Origin: Pseudopedobacter sp039918235
Lineage (GTDB): Bacteria > Bacteroidota > Bacteroidia > Sphingobacteriales > Sphingobacteriaceae
Reading direction: 5' to 3'
Length of the DNA stretch: 42,419 bases
Assembly: GCA_039918235.1 (NCBI GenBank)
Contig: JBDSHZ010000055.1
Span: 1-42,419, forward strand
Part shown: positions 6,703 through 14,822 of the stretch, piece after piece
Numbering within the stretch: position 1 is the stretch's first letter
Layout: each line of letters begins with the position of its first letter
Translations under genes and position numbers: made by a program
The notes under the pieces: model-generated
Database searches by the model: none
What the model was told of the DNA's origin: nothing
The model's input: the letters and a program-made list of their open reading frames with translations, nothing else

Positions 6703-8361
6703 ATGAGAAAATTTATTTTACCTGTACTTACAGTATGTATTGGACTTTCCTTAGTTCTCAGTTCATGCAGTGGTAATAAATCTGCTAAGGTTTCTTCTAA
6801 AACCGGCGCATCCTATAATCAAAAAATCCCTGGTTCACTTCAAGTATCTAACAAAATTAAGCCTACCCCAGGCCCTGGTTTAGTACATATTGAAGGTGGT
6901 ACTTTTGTAATGGGTGGTTCTAATATTGATGATATTGGTTTTGATTACGCTGCCCCAAAAAGGAGAGTTACTGTAGCTACTTTTTATATGGATGAAACTG
7001 AAGTAGCTAATTTAGATTGGTTAGAATATTTAAACTGGATCACTCAGGTTCCTGAAGACCCAAGATGGTATTACGAAGCTTTACCAGATACTTTAGTTTG
7101 GAGAAGTCCTCTTGCTTATAATGAACCTTATGTAACAAATTATTTGAGACATCCAGCTTTTCAGGAGTATCCGGTAGTGGGGGTAACTTGGGAGCAAGCA
7201 GTTGCTTATTGCAATTGGAGAACCAATATTGTAAACGAAACTATCCTTAGAAAGAAAAATATCATCAGCGATGCTAAAACTTATGCGGCGGCAAAAAGCG
7301 GTGTGACTCCAAAAGGAGATAAAGCTGGCACAACTGCAAAAGTTAGTACAGAACCTTTTGATCTGAACATTTACCTAAATGGACAGTATGATGATAAAGG
7401 AAAGGGAGCACCAAAGGTAAACAGTCCTACGGGAACAGCCACCACTCCTACAGAAACTAAAGGAAAAGCCACTTCAGAGCAAAGATTTGCGAAAATAGAA
7501 GATGGTGTGTTTACTCCAGGAAGATACAGGCTTCCAACAGAAGCAGAATGGGAATATGCAGCGCTATCCTTAGTAGGTACTGCAAATAATAACATCATTG
7601 CTAATAATAAAGTTTACCCTTGGTATGGCTTAGGAGTTAGATCTCCAAAGAAAAACACTAGAGGGTTAATTTATGCCAACTTTAAGAGAGGTGCTGGAGA
7701 TAACATGGGTGTTGCCGGTTACTTGAACGATGGTGCCGACATTACAGCCCCAGTTAAAGCATATGTGCCGAATGATTTTGGATTATACAATATGGCAGGT
7801 AATGTGAGCGAATGGGTTTATGACACTTACCGCCAGCTTTCATTTGATAAAGTAGAGGATTTTAATCCTTTTAGAGGAAATGATTTTGAGAACAATGAGT
7901 ATGATACAAACGGTAAAATACAGACTTTTGGAAAATCTAATGTTCCTAAAAAAGTTAAGGCAACTACAGGGAAAAAAGACGCTTATAGCCAGCATGCCAA
8001 TAAATACGGAAATGTGAATGAATTAAGCCCTTCTTCACCAACTCAAATTGACACTACTAAAATGCCTGTTTTAAAAGAAACTTTTGATGCGGATCAAAGA
8101 GGTGCATTAGATGCTCAGAATTTAGACTTATACGGCAAGATCACTTTGGTTAATGATAGGGCTAAAGTTTATAAAGGTGGTTCTTGGAACGATAGGGCTT
8201 ACTGGTTAAATCCAGGTACTAGAAGATATTTAGATGAAGGAGAGGCAAGTTCTGAAATTGGTTTTAGATGCGCTATGAGTAGTGTAGGTAATCCTCAGAT
8301 TAATTCTAAAAGCACCCCACAATTTAAACAACCAAAATCAAGGGTTGGATTTAAGAAATAA
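6703..8361 (+). CDS. gldJ: Gliding motility / T9SS lipoprotein GldJ
   Basis: GldJ is an outer-membrane-associated lipoprotein needed for gliding and for stability of the T9SS rotor-track parts in Flavobacterium. Residues 1-22 form a lipoprotein signal with lipobox VLSSC (Cys22). A formylglycine-generating-enzyme/sulfatase-modifying fold follows: GGTFVMGG near residue 65, YEALPDTLVWRSPLAYNEPYV, PVVGVTWEQAVAYCNWR, RLPTEAEWEYAA, MAGNVSEWVYD and the final GGSWNDRAYWLNPGTRRYL. These blocks match GldJ rather than GldK. Low-complexity Lys/Thr/Gly inserts lie at about 190-260. It is single, with its own promoter and a strong terminator. Confidence 0.92.
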   Translation: MRKFILPVLTVCIGLSLVLSSCSGNKSAKVSSKTGASYNQKIPGSLQVSNKIKPTPGPGLVHIEGGTFVMGGSNIDDIGFDYAAPKRRVTVATFYMDETEVANLDWLEYLNWITQVPEDPRWYYEALPDTLVWRSPLAYNEPYVTNYLRHPAFQEYPVVGVTWEQAVAYCNWRTNIVNETILRKKNIISDAKTYAAAKSGVTPKGDKAGTTAKVSTEPFDLNIYLNGQYDDKGKGAPKVNSPTGTATTPTETKGKATSEQRFAKIEDGVFTPGRYRLPTEAEWEYAALSLVGTANNNIIANNKVYPWYGLGVRSPKKNTRGLIYANFKRGAGDNMGVAGYLNDGADITAPVKAYVPNDFGLYNMAGNVSEWVYDTYRQLSFDKVEDFNPFRGNDFENNEYDTNGKIQTFGKSNVPKKVKATTGKKDAYSQHANKYGNVNELSPSSPTQIDTTKMPVLKETFDADQRGALDAQNLDLYGKITLVNDRAKVYKGGSWNDRAYWLNPGTRRYLDEGEASSEIGFRCAMSSVGNPQINSKSTPQFKQPKSRVGFKK

Positions 8362-8383
8362 TCATAACCTTAAAATTATAACC

Positions 8384-8415
8384 AGCCTTTCTGTAAATAG
8401 CAGAAAGGCTTTTTT
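8384..8415 (+). terminator. Rho-independent terminator after gldJ
   Basis: Perfect 10-bp stem AGCCTTTCTG / CAGAAAGGCT with a 7-base loop, followed by a run of six T, 23 bases after the gldJ stop. Confidence 0.92.
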
Positions 8416-8681
8416 GTGCTACAACATATTACTAAGGGATAACAAAAGCAAACGTGTCAACGGTTTATAAATGTTATTAATGTAAATCCAGATCACCATT
8501 TAACATCATCATCTAAAGCATTGCTATTTATCCTCAATTAAATAATATTCATCCTTACTTATGAAAATTAATCAGGTTGCAGCAATTGAATTCTCCAATT
8601 TCATGAAGAATATAAAAACTGGATGATATTAACTTAACTGTATTAAAAACAAATCATTTCTTGATAGAAACAAACTATGAT

Positions 8682-8713
8682 AAAAAAAGGAGATCAATAT
8701 TGATCTCCTTTTT
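8682..8713 (-). terminator. Bidirectional terminator after exuT
   Basis: AAAAAAAGGAGATCA, then ATAT, then TGATCTCCTTTTT: a 9-bp stem with A- and T-tracts on both sides, so it can work in both directions. It lies about 30 bases after the transporter stop codon. Confidence 0.88.
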
Positions 8714-8742
8714 AATTTATAATTTTAATCTAATAAACCTTA

Positions 8743-10185
8743 TTATAAAGTTGTGATAGGCTTATAAGTAGGAACTAATGTTTTCATTACAATCCAACCT
8801 ATTAAATAACATACTGCACAAATTGAAAACACAATAAAATAACCAGCTTCAATCCCTTCAAAACCCATAAACTTCATGTTGGTGTTTTTACTAAAATCAA
8901 ATAGCATTCCTGATCCTTTATTGATCAATGTTGAACCTATACCTCCTGCTAAACCTCCAATACCTACAACTGTTGCAATTGCTTTCTTAGGGAACATGTC
9001 ACCTACGGTGGTAAAGATATTTGCTGACCAAGCTTGGTGTGCTGCACCTGCAATACCAATGATAATTACCGGTAACCAATAAGTGATGTGACCTAAAGGT
9101 TGGGCTACCATTGCCAATAATGGAAAAAACGCAAAGATTAACATGGCTCTCATCCTACCATCATAGGGGTTCATTCCCTTTTTTTCTACAAAATAAGTAG
9201 GTAACCAACCTCCAATAATTGATAGTAATGTAATACTATACAATATAAAAAGCGGGAAGGCCGCTTCTGTTGAATCCATTCCGTAAACCGAGCTTAAATA
9301 TGCTGGTGTCCAGAACAAAAAGAACCACCATACGCCATCGGTCATAAATTTACCAAATGCAAAAGCCCAAGTCTGTCTATATTTAAAACAATCAATGAAT
9401 GATACTTTAGCAGAAGTTTCAGCTACATAACCTACTATTTTGCTATCAACAATGGTATCTTGCTGAATGTAATCCAACTCTGCTGCATTAACTTTAGCAT
9501 GTTTTTCAGGCTTATCGTACATAAATACCCAGAAGCCCATCCACACAAAACCTAGCGCACCGATTACGATAAAAGCCATTTCCCATCCATATGCTTTAGC
9601 AATAAAGGGTACAGATATTGGCGCAGCTAAAGCACCTACTGTTGCGCCAGCATTAAAAATACTGGTAGAAAAAGCCCTGTCTTTTTTAGGAAAATATTCA
9701 GCTGTTGTTTTGATAGCTGCCGGAAAGTTGCCAGCTTCTCCTAATGCTAAAACAAAGCGGGCAAATATAAATAGCGTAACACTCACGGTTATCACCATTG
9801 CCGAATCATTGGTGGCTTTTATCACTTCTTTAGCTCCTTCAAACCCTAAAAACCAATCTCCAGATATAATTCCTGCTGTTGCTATTCCACAAAAAGCATG
9901 TAAACAAGCACCTACAGACCAAACTCCAATTGCCCAAAGAAATCCTTTTTTGGTATCTAGCCAATCTACAAACCTCCCAGCAAACAATAAAGAGCCAGCA
10001 TAGAACAAAGAGAATAATGCAGTAATATTACCATAATCATTATTTGTCCACCCAAATTCCGGAGCAATAAAATCTTTCCATGTTAAGGAAAGCACTTGCC
10101 TATCTAAGTAATTAATTGTAGTTGCAAAAAACAAGAGTGCACAAATGGTCCACCTGTATTTTCCAGCCTTTTCGCTTAATTTCAT
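8743..10185 (-). CDS. exuT: Hexuronate transporter, MFS (ExuT-like)
   Basis: A 480-residue inner-membrane permease of the anion:cation symporter branch of the major facilitator superfamily, expected to import galacturonate/glucuronate and probably unsaturated or keto-uronates by proton symport. The N-terminus RWTICALLFFATTINYLDRQVLSL is the signature of this branch. About twelve hydrophobic segments are seen, with the FARFVLALGEAGNFPAAIKTTAEYFPKKDRA loop and the GVWWFFLFWTPAYL segment. It lies 6 bases after the KDPG aldolase gene in one operon, so uptake is linked directly to the last catabolic step. The exact substrate is inferred from context. Confidence 0.9.
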   Translation of the reverse strand: MKLSEKAGKYRWTICALLFFATTINYLDRQVLSLTWKDFIAPEFGWTNNDYGNITALFSLFYAGSLLFAGRFVDWLDTKKGFLWAIGVWSVGACLHAFCGIATAGIISGDWFLGFEGAKEVIKATNDSAMVITVSVTLFIFARFVLALGEAGNFPAAIKTTAEYFPKKDRAFSTSIFNAGATVGALAAPISVPFIAKAYGWEMAFIVIGALGFVWMGFWVFMYDKPEKHAKVNAAELDYIQQDTIVDSKIVGYVAETSAKVSFIDCFKYRQTWAFAFGKFMTDGVWWFFLFWTPAYLSSVYGMDSTEAAFPLFILYSITLLSIIGGWLPTYFVEKKGMNPYDGRMRAMLIFAFFPLLAMVAQPLGHITYWLPVIIIGIAGAAHQAWSANIFTTVGDMFPKKAIATVVGIGGLAGGIGSTLINKGSGMLFDFSKNTNMKFMGFEGIEAGYFIVFSICAVCYLIGWIVMKTLVPTYKPITTL

Positions 10186-10191
10186 TATTGT

Positions 10192-10848
10192 TTATTTAAT
10201 TGATTTTATAACCGCCAATACATCCTTTGTATTTTGCGCTAAGAGCTCATAATTCTCCCCATTCATGATTTCTTTACTGATCAATTTACTTCCCATACCC
10301 ACTGCACACACGCCAGCTTTAAACCAGCTGCTGATATTTTCTTTACTCAAATCAACTCCGCCGGTAGGCATAAATAGCTGCCCTGCAAAAAGATCTTTGA
10401 TAGAAGAAATAAACTCTTGTCCTAAAATATTAGCCGGAAAAATCTTAATTAAACCTGCTCCATGTTTTTGAGCAATAGAGATTTCTGTTGGTGTCATACA
10501 GCCCGGAATCCACAATAAACCTGCTTTACTTACTACCTCTGCAACTTCAGGAGTCACAATTGGGCAAACAATAAAATCAGCACCGGCATCAATAAAATCC
10601 TGTGCTTCTTTTGGATTTTTAATGGTTCCAATACCTAATATTAAATCAGGCATAGATTTTACAGCTTCTTCCTTTAATTTTCTGAAATTGGCAAGAGCTT
10701 CTTTACCTCTGTTAGTGTATTCTATTACTCTTACACCTGCATCGTAAACAGTTTTAGTAATAGCTATACTTTTTTGCTCATCGGCATGAAAAAATAAGGG
10801 CAACATACCCTGATCAGTGATTGCTTTAAGAATCGACGATTTGTCCAT
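10192..10848 (-). CDS. eda: KDPG/KHG aldolase
   Basis: Cleaves 2-keto-3-deoxy-6-phosphogluconate to pyruvate and glyceraldehyde-3-phosphate, the final step of uronate breakdown. Class I aldolase barrel of 218 residues. The Schiff-base Lys is in LIKIFPA (Lys135), the catalytic Glu in VIEYTNRG (Glu43), and the phosphate-binding end carries the TGGVDLSKENISSWF block. Cytoplasmic. First gene of an eda-exuT operon, divergent from kdgK, with an operator-like site about 95 bases upstream of its ATG. Confidence 0.95.
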   Translation of the reverse strand: MDKSSILKAITDQGMLPLFFHADEQKSIAITKTVYDAGVRVIEYTNRGKEALANFRKLKEEAVKSMPDLILGIGTIKNPKEAQDFIDAGADFIVCPIVTPEVAEVVSKAGLLWIPGCMTPTEISIAQKHGAGLIKIFPANILGQEFISSIKDLFAGQLFMPTGGVDLSKENISSWFKAGVCAVGMGSKLISKEIMNGENYELLAQNTKDVLAVIKSIK

Positions 10849-10940
10849 AAGTTTATTTTTGGTCTTTATTAAGAGGTAACTAAAGTATAAAATTTATATC
10901 AATGAACAGAATTACGGCCTTTAAAATGCATAAATAAACT

Positions 10941-10968
10941 ACGCAATCGATACCGATGATTTTTCTCC
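10941..10968. promoter_or_regulatory. Operator-like site, eda/kdgK divergent region
   Basis: GCAATCGATACCG at 10943-10955 matches the kduD-upstream palindrome in all but one position of that half. The other half is degenerate. It lies between divergent eda and kdgK, about 95 bases from the eda start and 100 from the kdgK start, so one bound regulator could serve both. Confidence 0.6.
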
Positions 10969-10997
10969 AAATCTTCTTCATTATATTGCATTAAGTG

Positions 10998-11005
10998 TAT
11001 TTTTG
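10998..11005 (+). promoter_or_regulatory. Possible -7 element of the kdgK promoter
   Basis: TATTTTTG fits TAnnTTTG and stands 64 bases before the kdgK ATG, downstream of the operator-like site. No good TTG is found at the -33 distance, so support is limited. Confidence 0.4.
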
Positions 11006-11069
11006 ATTTCTTTAAACGAAGAAATTTAGAATAAACCTCTTTTTCAATTAACAATAAAATATACTAACG

Positions 11070-12095
11070 ATGTCTAAAAAAGTCGTAACCCTTGGGGAAA
11101 TCATGATGAGATTATCCACCCCAGATTTCAAAAGATTTGTACAAAGTGACACTTTTGATGTAACCTATGGTGGAGGAGAAGCAAACGTAGCTGCCGCATT
11201 GTGCAACTATGGTTTAAACGGAACTTTTGTTTCTAAAGTTCCAGACACTGCCATTGGCCAGGCCGCCATTAACCATTTAAGAAGATACGGTGTAGAAACT
11301 AAATATGTGGCCAGAGGTGGCGATAGATTAGGGATCTACTTTTTAGAAACCGGTGCTTCTATGAGAGCTTCTCAGGTTGTTTATGACAGAGCCGGTGCTT
11401 CTATTGCTGACGTGGATGCTTCTGAATTTGATTGGGATGCCATTTTTGATGGTGCCGATTGGTTTCATACTACAGGTATTACTCCAGCTTTAAGTGATAA
11501 AGCGGCAGCTTTAACTTTAGCCGCTTTAAAAGCTGCAAAAGCAAAAGGAATTACCACCAGTATTGATTTAAACTACCGTAAAAAATTATGGAGCAAAGAA
11601 AAAGCCCGTAAGGTAATGACTGAGCTGTGTGCTTTTGTAGATGTTTGTATCGGTAACGAAGAGGATGCAGACACTAGTTTAGGTTTCCAAGCTGGAGATA
11701 CAGATGTAACCAAAGGTGAGCTTAACTTAGATGGTTTTAAAGACGTTTGTAAGCAAATGAAAGCGAAATTCAATTTCAAATACATTGCTTCTACCTTAAG
11801 AGAAAGCTACAGCGCATCTGACAACGGATGGAGCGCATTGGTTTATGACGGAACAGATTTTCACCATACCAAAGAATATAAAGTACGTATTGTTGACCGT
11901 GTAGGTAGTGGAGACTCTTTCGCTAGCGGTTTTATTTTTGGATTAGTAACTGGAAAATCATTGGCTGATGCTGCTGAATTTGGCGTTGCTGCTTCTGCAC
12001 TGAAACATACCATTCCTGGCGATTTAAACCATGCTACACTTTCTGATGTGGAAGGTTTAGTGGGCGGCGACGGTTCTGGACGTGTTCAAAGATAA
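11070..12095 (+). CDS. kdgK: 2-keto-3-deoxygluconate kinase (PfkB family)
   Basis: Phosphorylates KDG to KDPG, the point where both uronate branches converge. Ribokinase/PfkB fold with the GGGEANVA sugar-binding turn (residues 34-41), the NEEDADTSLGF block and the C-terminal signature DRVGSGDSFASGF with catalytic Asp282. Length 341 residues, no signal peptide. The choice of KDG over other sugars rests on similarity to KdgK proteins and on lying opposite eda among uronate genes. A terminator follows directly. Confidence 0.93.
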   Translation: MSKKVVTLGEIMMRLSTPDFKRFVQSDTFDVTYGGGEANVAAALCNYGLNGTFVSKVPDTAIGQAAINHLRRYGVETKYVARGGDRLGIYFLETGASMRASQVVYDRAGASIADVDASEFDWDAIFDGADWFHTTGITPALSDKAAALTLAALKAAKAKGITTSIDLNYRKKLWSKEKARKVMTELCAFVDVCIGNEEDADTSLGFQAGDTDVTKGELNLDGFKDVCKQMKAKFNFKYIASTLRESYSASDNGWSALVYDGTDFHHTKEYKVRIVDRVGSGDSFASGFIFGLVTGKSLADAAEFGVAASALKHTIPGDLNHATLSDVEGLVGGDGSGRVQR

Positions 12096-12111
12096 ATTTA
12101 ATTCACTTTAG

Positions 12112-12152
12112 AAAAGTCCATGGACCATAGTCGATTGTCCATGGACTTTTTT
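12112..12152 (+). terminator. Rho-independent terminator after kdgK
   Basis: 11-bp stem AGTCCATGGAC / GTCCATGGACT with an 11-base loop, preceded by AAA and followed by six T. It lies in the 74-base gap before the YhcH-family gene, so that gene is either expressed by read-through or has its own start. Confidence 0.9.
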
Positions 12153-12169
12153 ATTTAACGAAGAAAATC

Positions 12170-12619
12170 ATGATTATAGATACACTGGCTAACGCCGATA
12201 AATATATTGCCCTTCACCCACTTTTCGCAAAGGCTTTTGAATACATTAAAGCAACAAATTTAGCGGCTATTGAAGTAGGCAAATACGAAATATCTGAAGG
12301 ATTGAAAGCAATTGTTTCTGACAAAGCTGGAATGACCGAAGAAGAATCAATTGCAAAGTTTGAGTGCCATAACAATAATATTGATATTCAATTGTGCATC
12401 TCAGGAAAGGAAACCATTGGCTGGAAACCTAGAACAGAATGTAAAGATCAAAAAGGAGATTACAACCCTGAGAAAGATGTGCTTTTCTTTAACGATGCGC
12501 CAGATATGTATTTCGGTTTAACCGATAATCAGTTTGCAATTTTCTATCCAGAAGATGTTCATGCACCCATGATTGCCGAAGGTGTAGTGAAAAAGATGGT
12601 GATTAAAGTGAAGAAATAA
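12170..12619 (+). CDS. YhcH/YjgK/YiaL family protein (DUF386)
   Basis: A 149-residue cytoplasmic beta-sandwich protein of the family containing YhcH, YiaL and EbgC. Family members occur in sugar-acid and sialic-acid clusters; a role as anomerase or epimerase has been proposed but is not settled. Visible marks are ECHNNNIDIQLCISGKETIGW, then DVLFFNDAPDMYFGLTDNQFAIFYPEDVHAP with the conserved Glu-Asp-x-His metal-site segment, and a KKMVIKVKK end. Placement after kdgK suggests it acts on a uronate or KDG intermediate. The first terminator repeat follows. Confidence 0.88.
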   Translation: MIIDTLANADKYIALHPLFAKAFEYIKATNLAAIEVGKYEISEGLKAIVSDKAGMTEEESIAKFECHNNNIDIQLCISGKETIGWKPRTECKDQKGDYNPEKDVLFFNDAPDMYFGLTDNQFAIFYPEDVHAPMIAEGVVKKMVIKVKK

Positions 12620-12645
12620 TATTTTGGGTTTTTTCTAATCCTAAT

Positions 12646-12695
12646 TAACCAAGGTCTGTGTCTTCACAGACCTTTTTTGTGTTTAAAATCTCCTG
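12646..12695 (+). terminator. Terminator repeat, copy 1
   Basis: GGTCTGTG-TCTT-CACAGACC (12653-12672), an 8-bp perfect stem with a TCTT loop, then TTTTTT. It lies 33 bases after the YhcH-family stop and is its likely terminator. It shares AACCAAGG before the stem and TTTTTGTGTTTAAAATCTCC after it with copy 3. Confidence 0.88.
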
Positions 12696-12758
12696 CATCT
12701 GTATTTTTCACGCAAAGATCGCAGGTTATACTTTGCGTTATTTGCGCTTCTTATCTTG

Positions 12759-12792
12759 AACCAAGGTCTGTGTCTTCACAGACCTTTTTTGT
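12759..12792 (+). repeat. Terminator repeat, copy 2
   Basis: Identical hairpin to copy 1 (GGTCTGTG-TCTT-CACAGACC at 12765-12784, then six T), 112 bases further on in the same orientation, preceded by GAACCAAG. No gene ends directly before it, so it is a duplicate rather than a needed terminator. Confidence 0.85.
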
Positions 12793-13193
12793 TGCTCTAT
12801 AAAATTTGCGCTCACTGCGTTTCTTATTTTTCTTTGTGCGAATTGCATCATGTATTTATCACGCAAAGCTCGCAAAGATTTAAACGCCAAGAGTTGTTTG
12901 AGGATTTAGCTAGCTACTAGGTTTGGTATTTTAAATTTCACCGGACGGAGTCCTCGGTTTTCTAAGAGCATTTAAGTGATCCTTCGGAATATTTAAACGA
13001 GAAAGGGAAACAGCATCCATCAGAAATTTCCACGTTAGGAAAATAAATTCCTTAAGCAGGAAATCGGGATTTCATAAGCAGGAAAATAAATTTATACGGC
13101 ATAAAATTGGAAGCTTTGCACAACATTATATAAAGAGCTTATTGCTTTAAAGCTGGTAAATAAAATCAATCAATATTATCCTTATGGCTTATT

Positions 13194-13246
13194 GAACCAA
13201 GGTTTGTGTTTTCACAGATCATTTTTGTGTTTAAAATCTCCTGCTT
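13194..13246 (+). repeat. Terminator repeat, copy 3 (degenerate)
   Basis: GGTTTGTG-TTTT-CACAGATC (13201-13220) differs by C-to-T changes that leave G-U pairs, followed by ATTTTTGTGTTTAAAATCTCCTGC, the same downstream sequence as copy 1. Same orientation. Confidence 0.82.
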
Positions 13247-13254
13247 ACTTAATT

Positions 13255-13340
13255 TTCTCGCAAAGTCCGCAAAGAAAAAAGTGCAAAGGTCGCAGATGAT
13301 GCTTTGCGGTCTTTGCGCTTCTTATATTTCTTTGCGAGAA
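13255..13340. repeat. Nested CGCAAAG palindrome
   Basis: Outer arms TTCTCGCAAAG (13255-13265) and CTTTGCGAGAA (13330-13340) are a perfect 11-bp inverted pair. Inside, CCGCAAAG (13267-13274) pairs with CTTTGCGG (13302-13309). It would fold as a long hairpin just beyond the uxaC stop codon. A smaller relative, ACGCAAAG/CTTTGCGT, is at 12710-12738. Confidence 0.75.
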
Positions 13341-13358
13341 ATATTGAAATACTCAGCT

Positions 13359-14804
13359 TTACAATCCGAAATATTCTTTTGCGTTATAATAACTGATGTC
13401 AGCTACAATTTTACCGATCCATTTTTCATCATCAGGTACTTGTCCATTTTCCATCTCACTACCTAATACATTACACAATATTCTTCTGAAATATTCATGT
13501 CTTGGGTAAGAAAGGAAACTTCTGGAATCCGTCAACATTCCTACAAAAGTGCTCAATACACCCATATTAGAAAGCGAATTCAATTGTTTTTCCATTCCGT
13601 CTTTCTGATCCAAAAACCACCAGCCACTTCCAAATTGTACTTTTCCTTTGGTTTTACCATCAGAGAAATTACCTGTCATGGTTGCAAAAACATCGTTATC
13701 AGCAGGGTTTAAATTATAGATAATGGTTTTAGCCAATTGATCATCCAAACTTAAATTACCTAAAAAGTTAGATAAACTTTGCGCCTGTGAATAATCTCCG
13801 ATAGAATCGTAACCGGTATCAGGACCTAACTTACGCATCATTCCGTGGTTATTGTTTCTGATGGCACCTAAATGAAACTGTTGCACCCAACCTTTTTCAT
13901 GGTAAATCTTGCAAAGTGCTGTAAGGATATAACCTGCCAAAGCATCAGGATCAGAAAAAGTGTCATTTTCGCCTTTTAAGAATTGGGAGTACTCAGTTTT
14001 TTGTGCATCAGATAAAGTTAATTTAGCCGGAATGGTATTTAAACCGTGATCTGAAATAGAAGCACCATGAGCAGCAAAAAATTCGATCCTATTTCTTAAA
14101 GCTGCCAATAAAGATTCTAAATCAGTAATCTCTATTCCTGAAGCAGCAGCAAGTTTTTTGATGTAAGCTCTGTAAGAAGTGGCATCAGCAATTATCATTG
14201 ACTTATCCGGACGGAAAGATGGTTTTACCTTCACCTCAAAACTGCTATTCATTAATGTTTTGTGGTGCTCCAAACTATCAGAAGGATCATCTGTGGTGCC
14301 CACCATTTTCACATTGAACTGCTTCAATAAACCTTGGGTAGAAAAATCATCCTGCGCTAGAAGCTCATTGCAGTGGCTGTAAATTTCTCTTGCAGAATCC
14401 TGATTCAAAAAAGAATTGATTCCGAAAGGGTTCTTTAATTCCATATGTGTCCAGTGGAATAAAGGGTTTCTTACTGTTGCCGGAACCACTTTAGCCCAAG
14501 CCATAAACTTTTCTTCGTCAGAAGCTGCACCGGTAATGTAGTCTTCGCTTACTCCTAAAGTACGCATGGCTCTCCACTTATAATGATCGCCTTTTAACCA
14601 AATTTCTGATATATTTTTAAACTTTTTGGCTTTAGCAATCTCTTGCGGAGGCAGGTGATTATGATAATCTATAATCGGCAGGTCTTTAGCATAATCATGA
14701 TAAAGTATTCTTGCCTTTTCAGAATACAATAAAAAATTTTCAGGGATTACTGCTCCTTCTTTCATTGCACTCATTTTAAATTTTTTATTTTCTAAAATCT
14801 CCAT
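13359..14804 (-). CDS. uxaC: Uronate isomerase
   Basis: Isomerises D-galacturonate to D-tagaturonate and D-glucuronate to D-fructuronate. A 481-residue member of the amidohydrolase-related fold with metal-binding YHNHLPP (His48, His50), the IWLKGDHYKWRAMRTLGV block, VGTTDDPSDSLEHH, GWVQQFHLGAIRNNN and the C-terminal GMLTDSRSFLSYPRHEYFRRILCNVLG, all closely resembling E. coli UxaC. The start may instead be the internal Met at residue 11 or 14, since the first 14 residues extend beyond the family N-terminus. Last gene of the uxaB-uxaA-uxaC run. Confidence 0.97.
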   Translation of the reverse strand: MEILENKKFKMSAMKEGAVIPENFLLYSEKARILYHDYAKDLPIIDYHNHLPPQEIAKAKKFKNISEIWLKGDHYKWRAMRTLGVSEDYITGAASDEEKFMAWAKVVPATVRNPLFHWTHMELKNPFGINSFLNQDSAREIYSHCNELLAQDDFSTQGLLKQFNVKMVGTTDDPSDSLEHHKTLMNSSFEVKVKPSFRPDKSMIIADATSYRAYIKKLAAASGIEITDLESLLAALRNRIEFFAAHGASISDHGLNTIPAKLTLSDAQKTEYSQFLKGENDTFSDPDALAGYILTALCKIYHEKGWVQQFHLGAIRNNNHGMMRKLGPDTGYDSIGDYSQAQSLSNFLGNLSLDDQLAKTIIYNLNPADNDVFATMTGNFSDGKTKGKVQFGSGWWFLDQKDGMEKQLNSLSNMGVLSTFVGMLTDSRSFLSYPRHEYFRRILCNVLGSEMENGQVPDDEKWIGKIVADISYYNAKEYFGL

Positions 14805-14822
14805 ATCAGATTCTCCTTATAT

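Larger units (their letters stand above)
8362..8742. other. Intergenic region between gldJ and exuT
   Basis: 381 bases between convergent genes. It holds the gldJ terminator at the left and the symmetric exuT terminator at the right; the middle is AT-rich with no ORF or motif I can support. It marks the border between the secretion/gliding genes and the pectin locus. Confidence 0.6.
12620..13358. other. Repeat-rich intergenic region between yhcH-family gene and uxaC
   Basis: 739 bases between convergent genes with no supportable ORF. It holds three copies of a GGTCTGTG-type terminator hairpin, many CGCAAAG/CTTTGCG words, a nested palindrome at 13255-13340, and short direct repeats (AGGAAAATAAATT at 13037 and 13080; TAAGCAGGAAA at 13053 and 13075). 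A small hairpin, ACCG-GAC..GTC-CGGT, lies at about 12940-12957. It looks like a decayed or repeatedly duplicated spacer. Confidence 0.75.

Noticed and set aside
12940..12962. ACCG-GAC..GTC-CGGT hairpin that looked like a tRNA arm or terminator
   Set aside because: There are no other tRNA arms around it and no gene ends nearby; it is probably part of the decayed repeat region.
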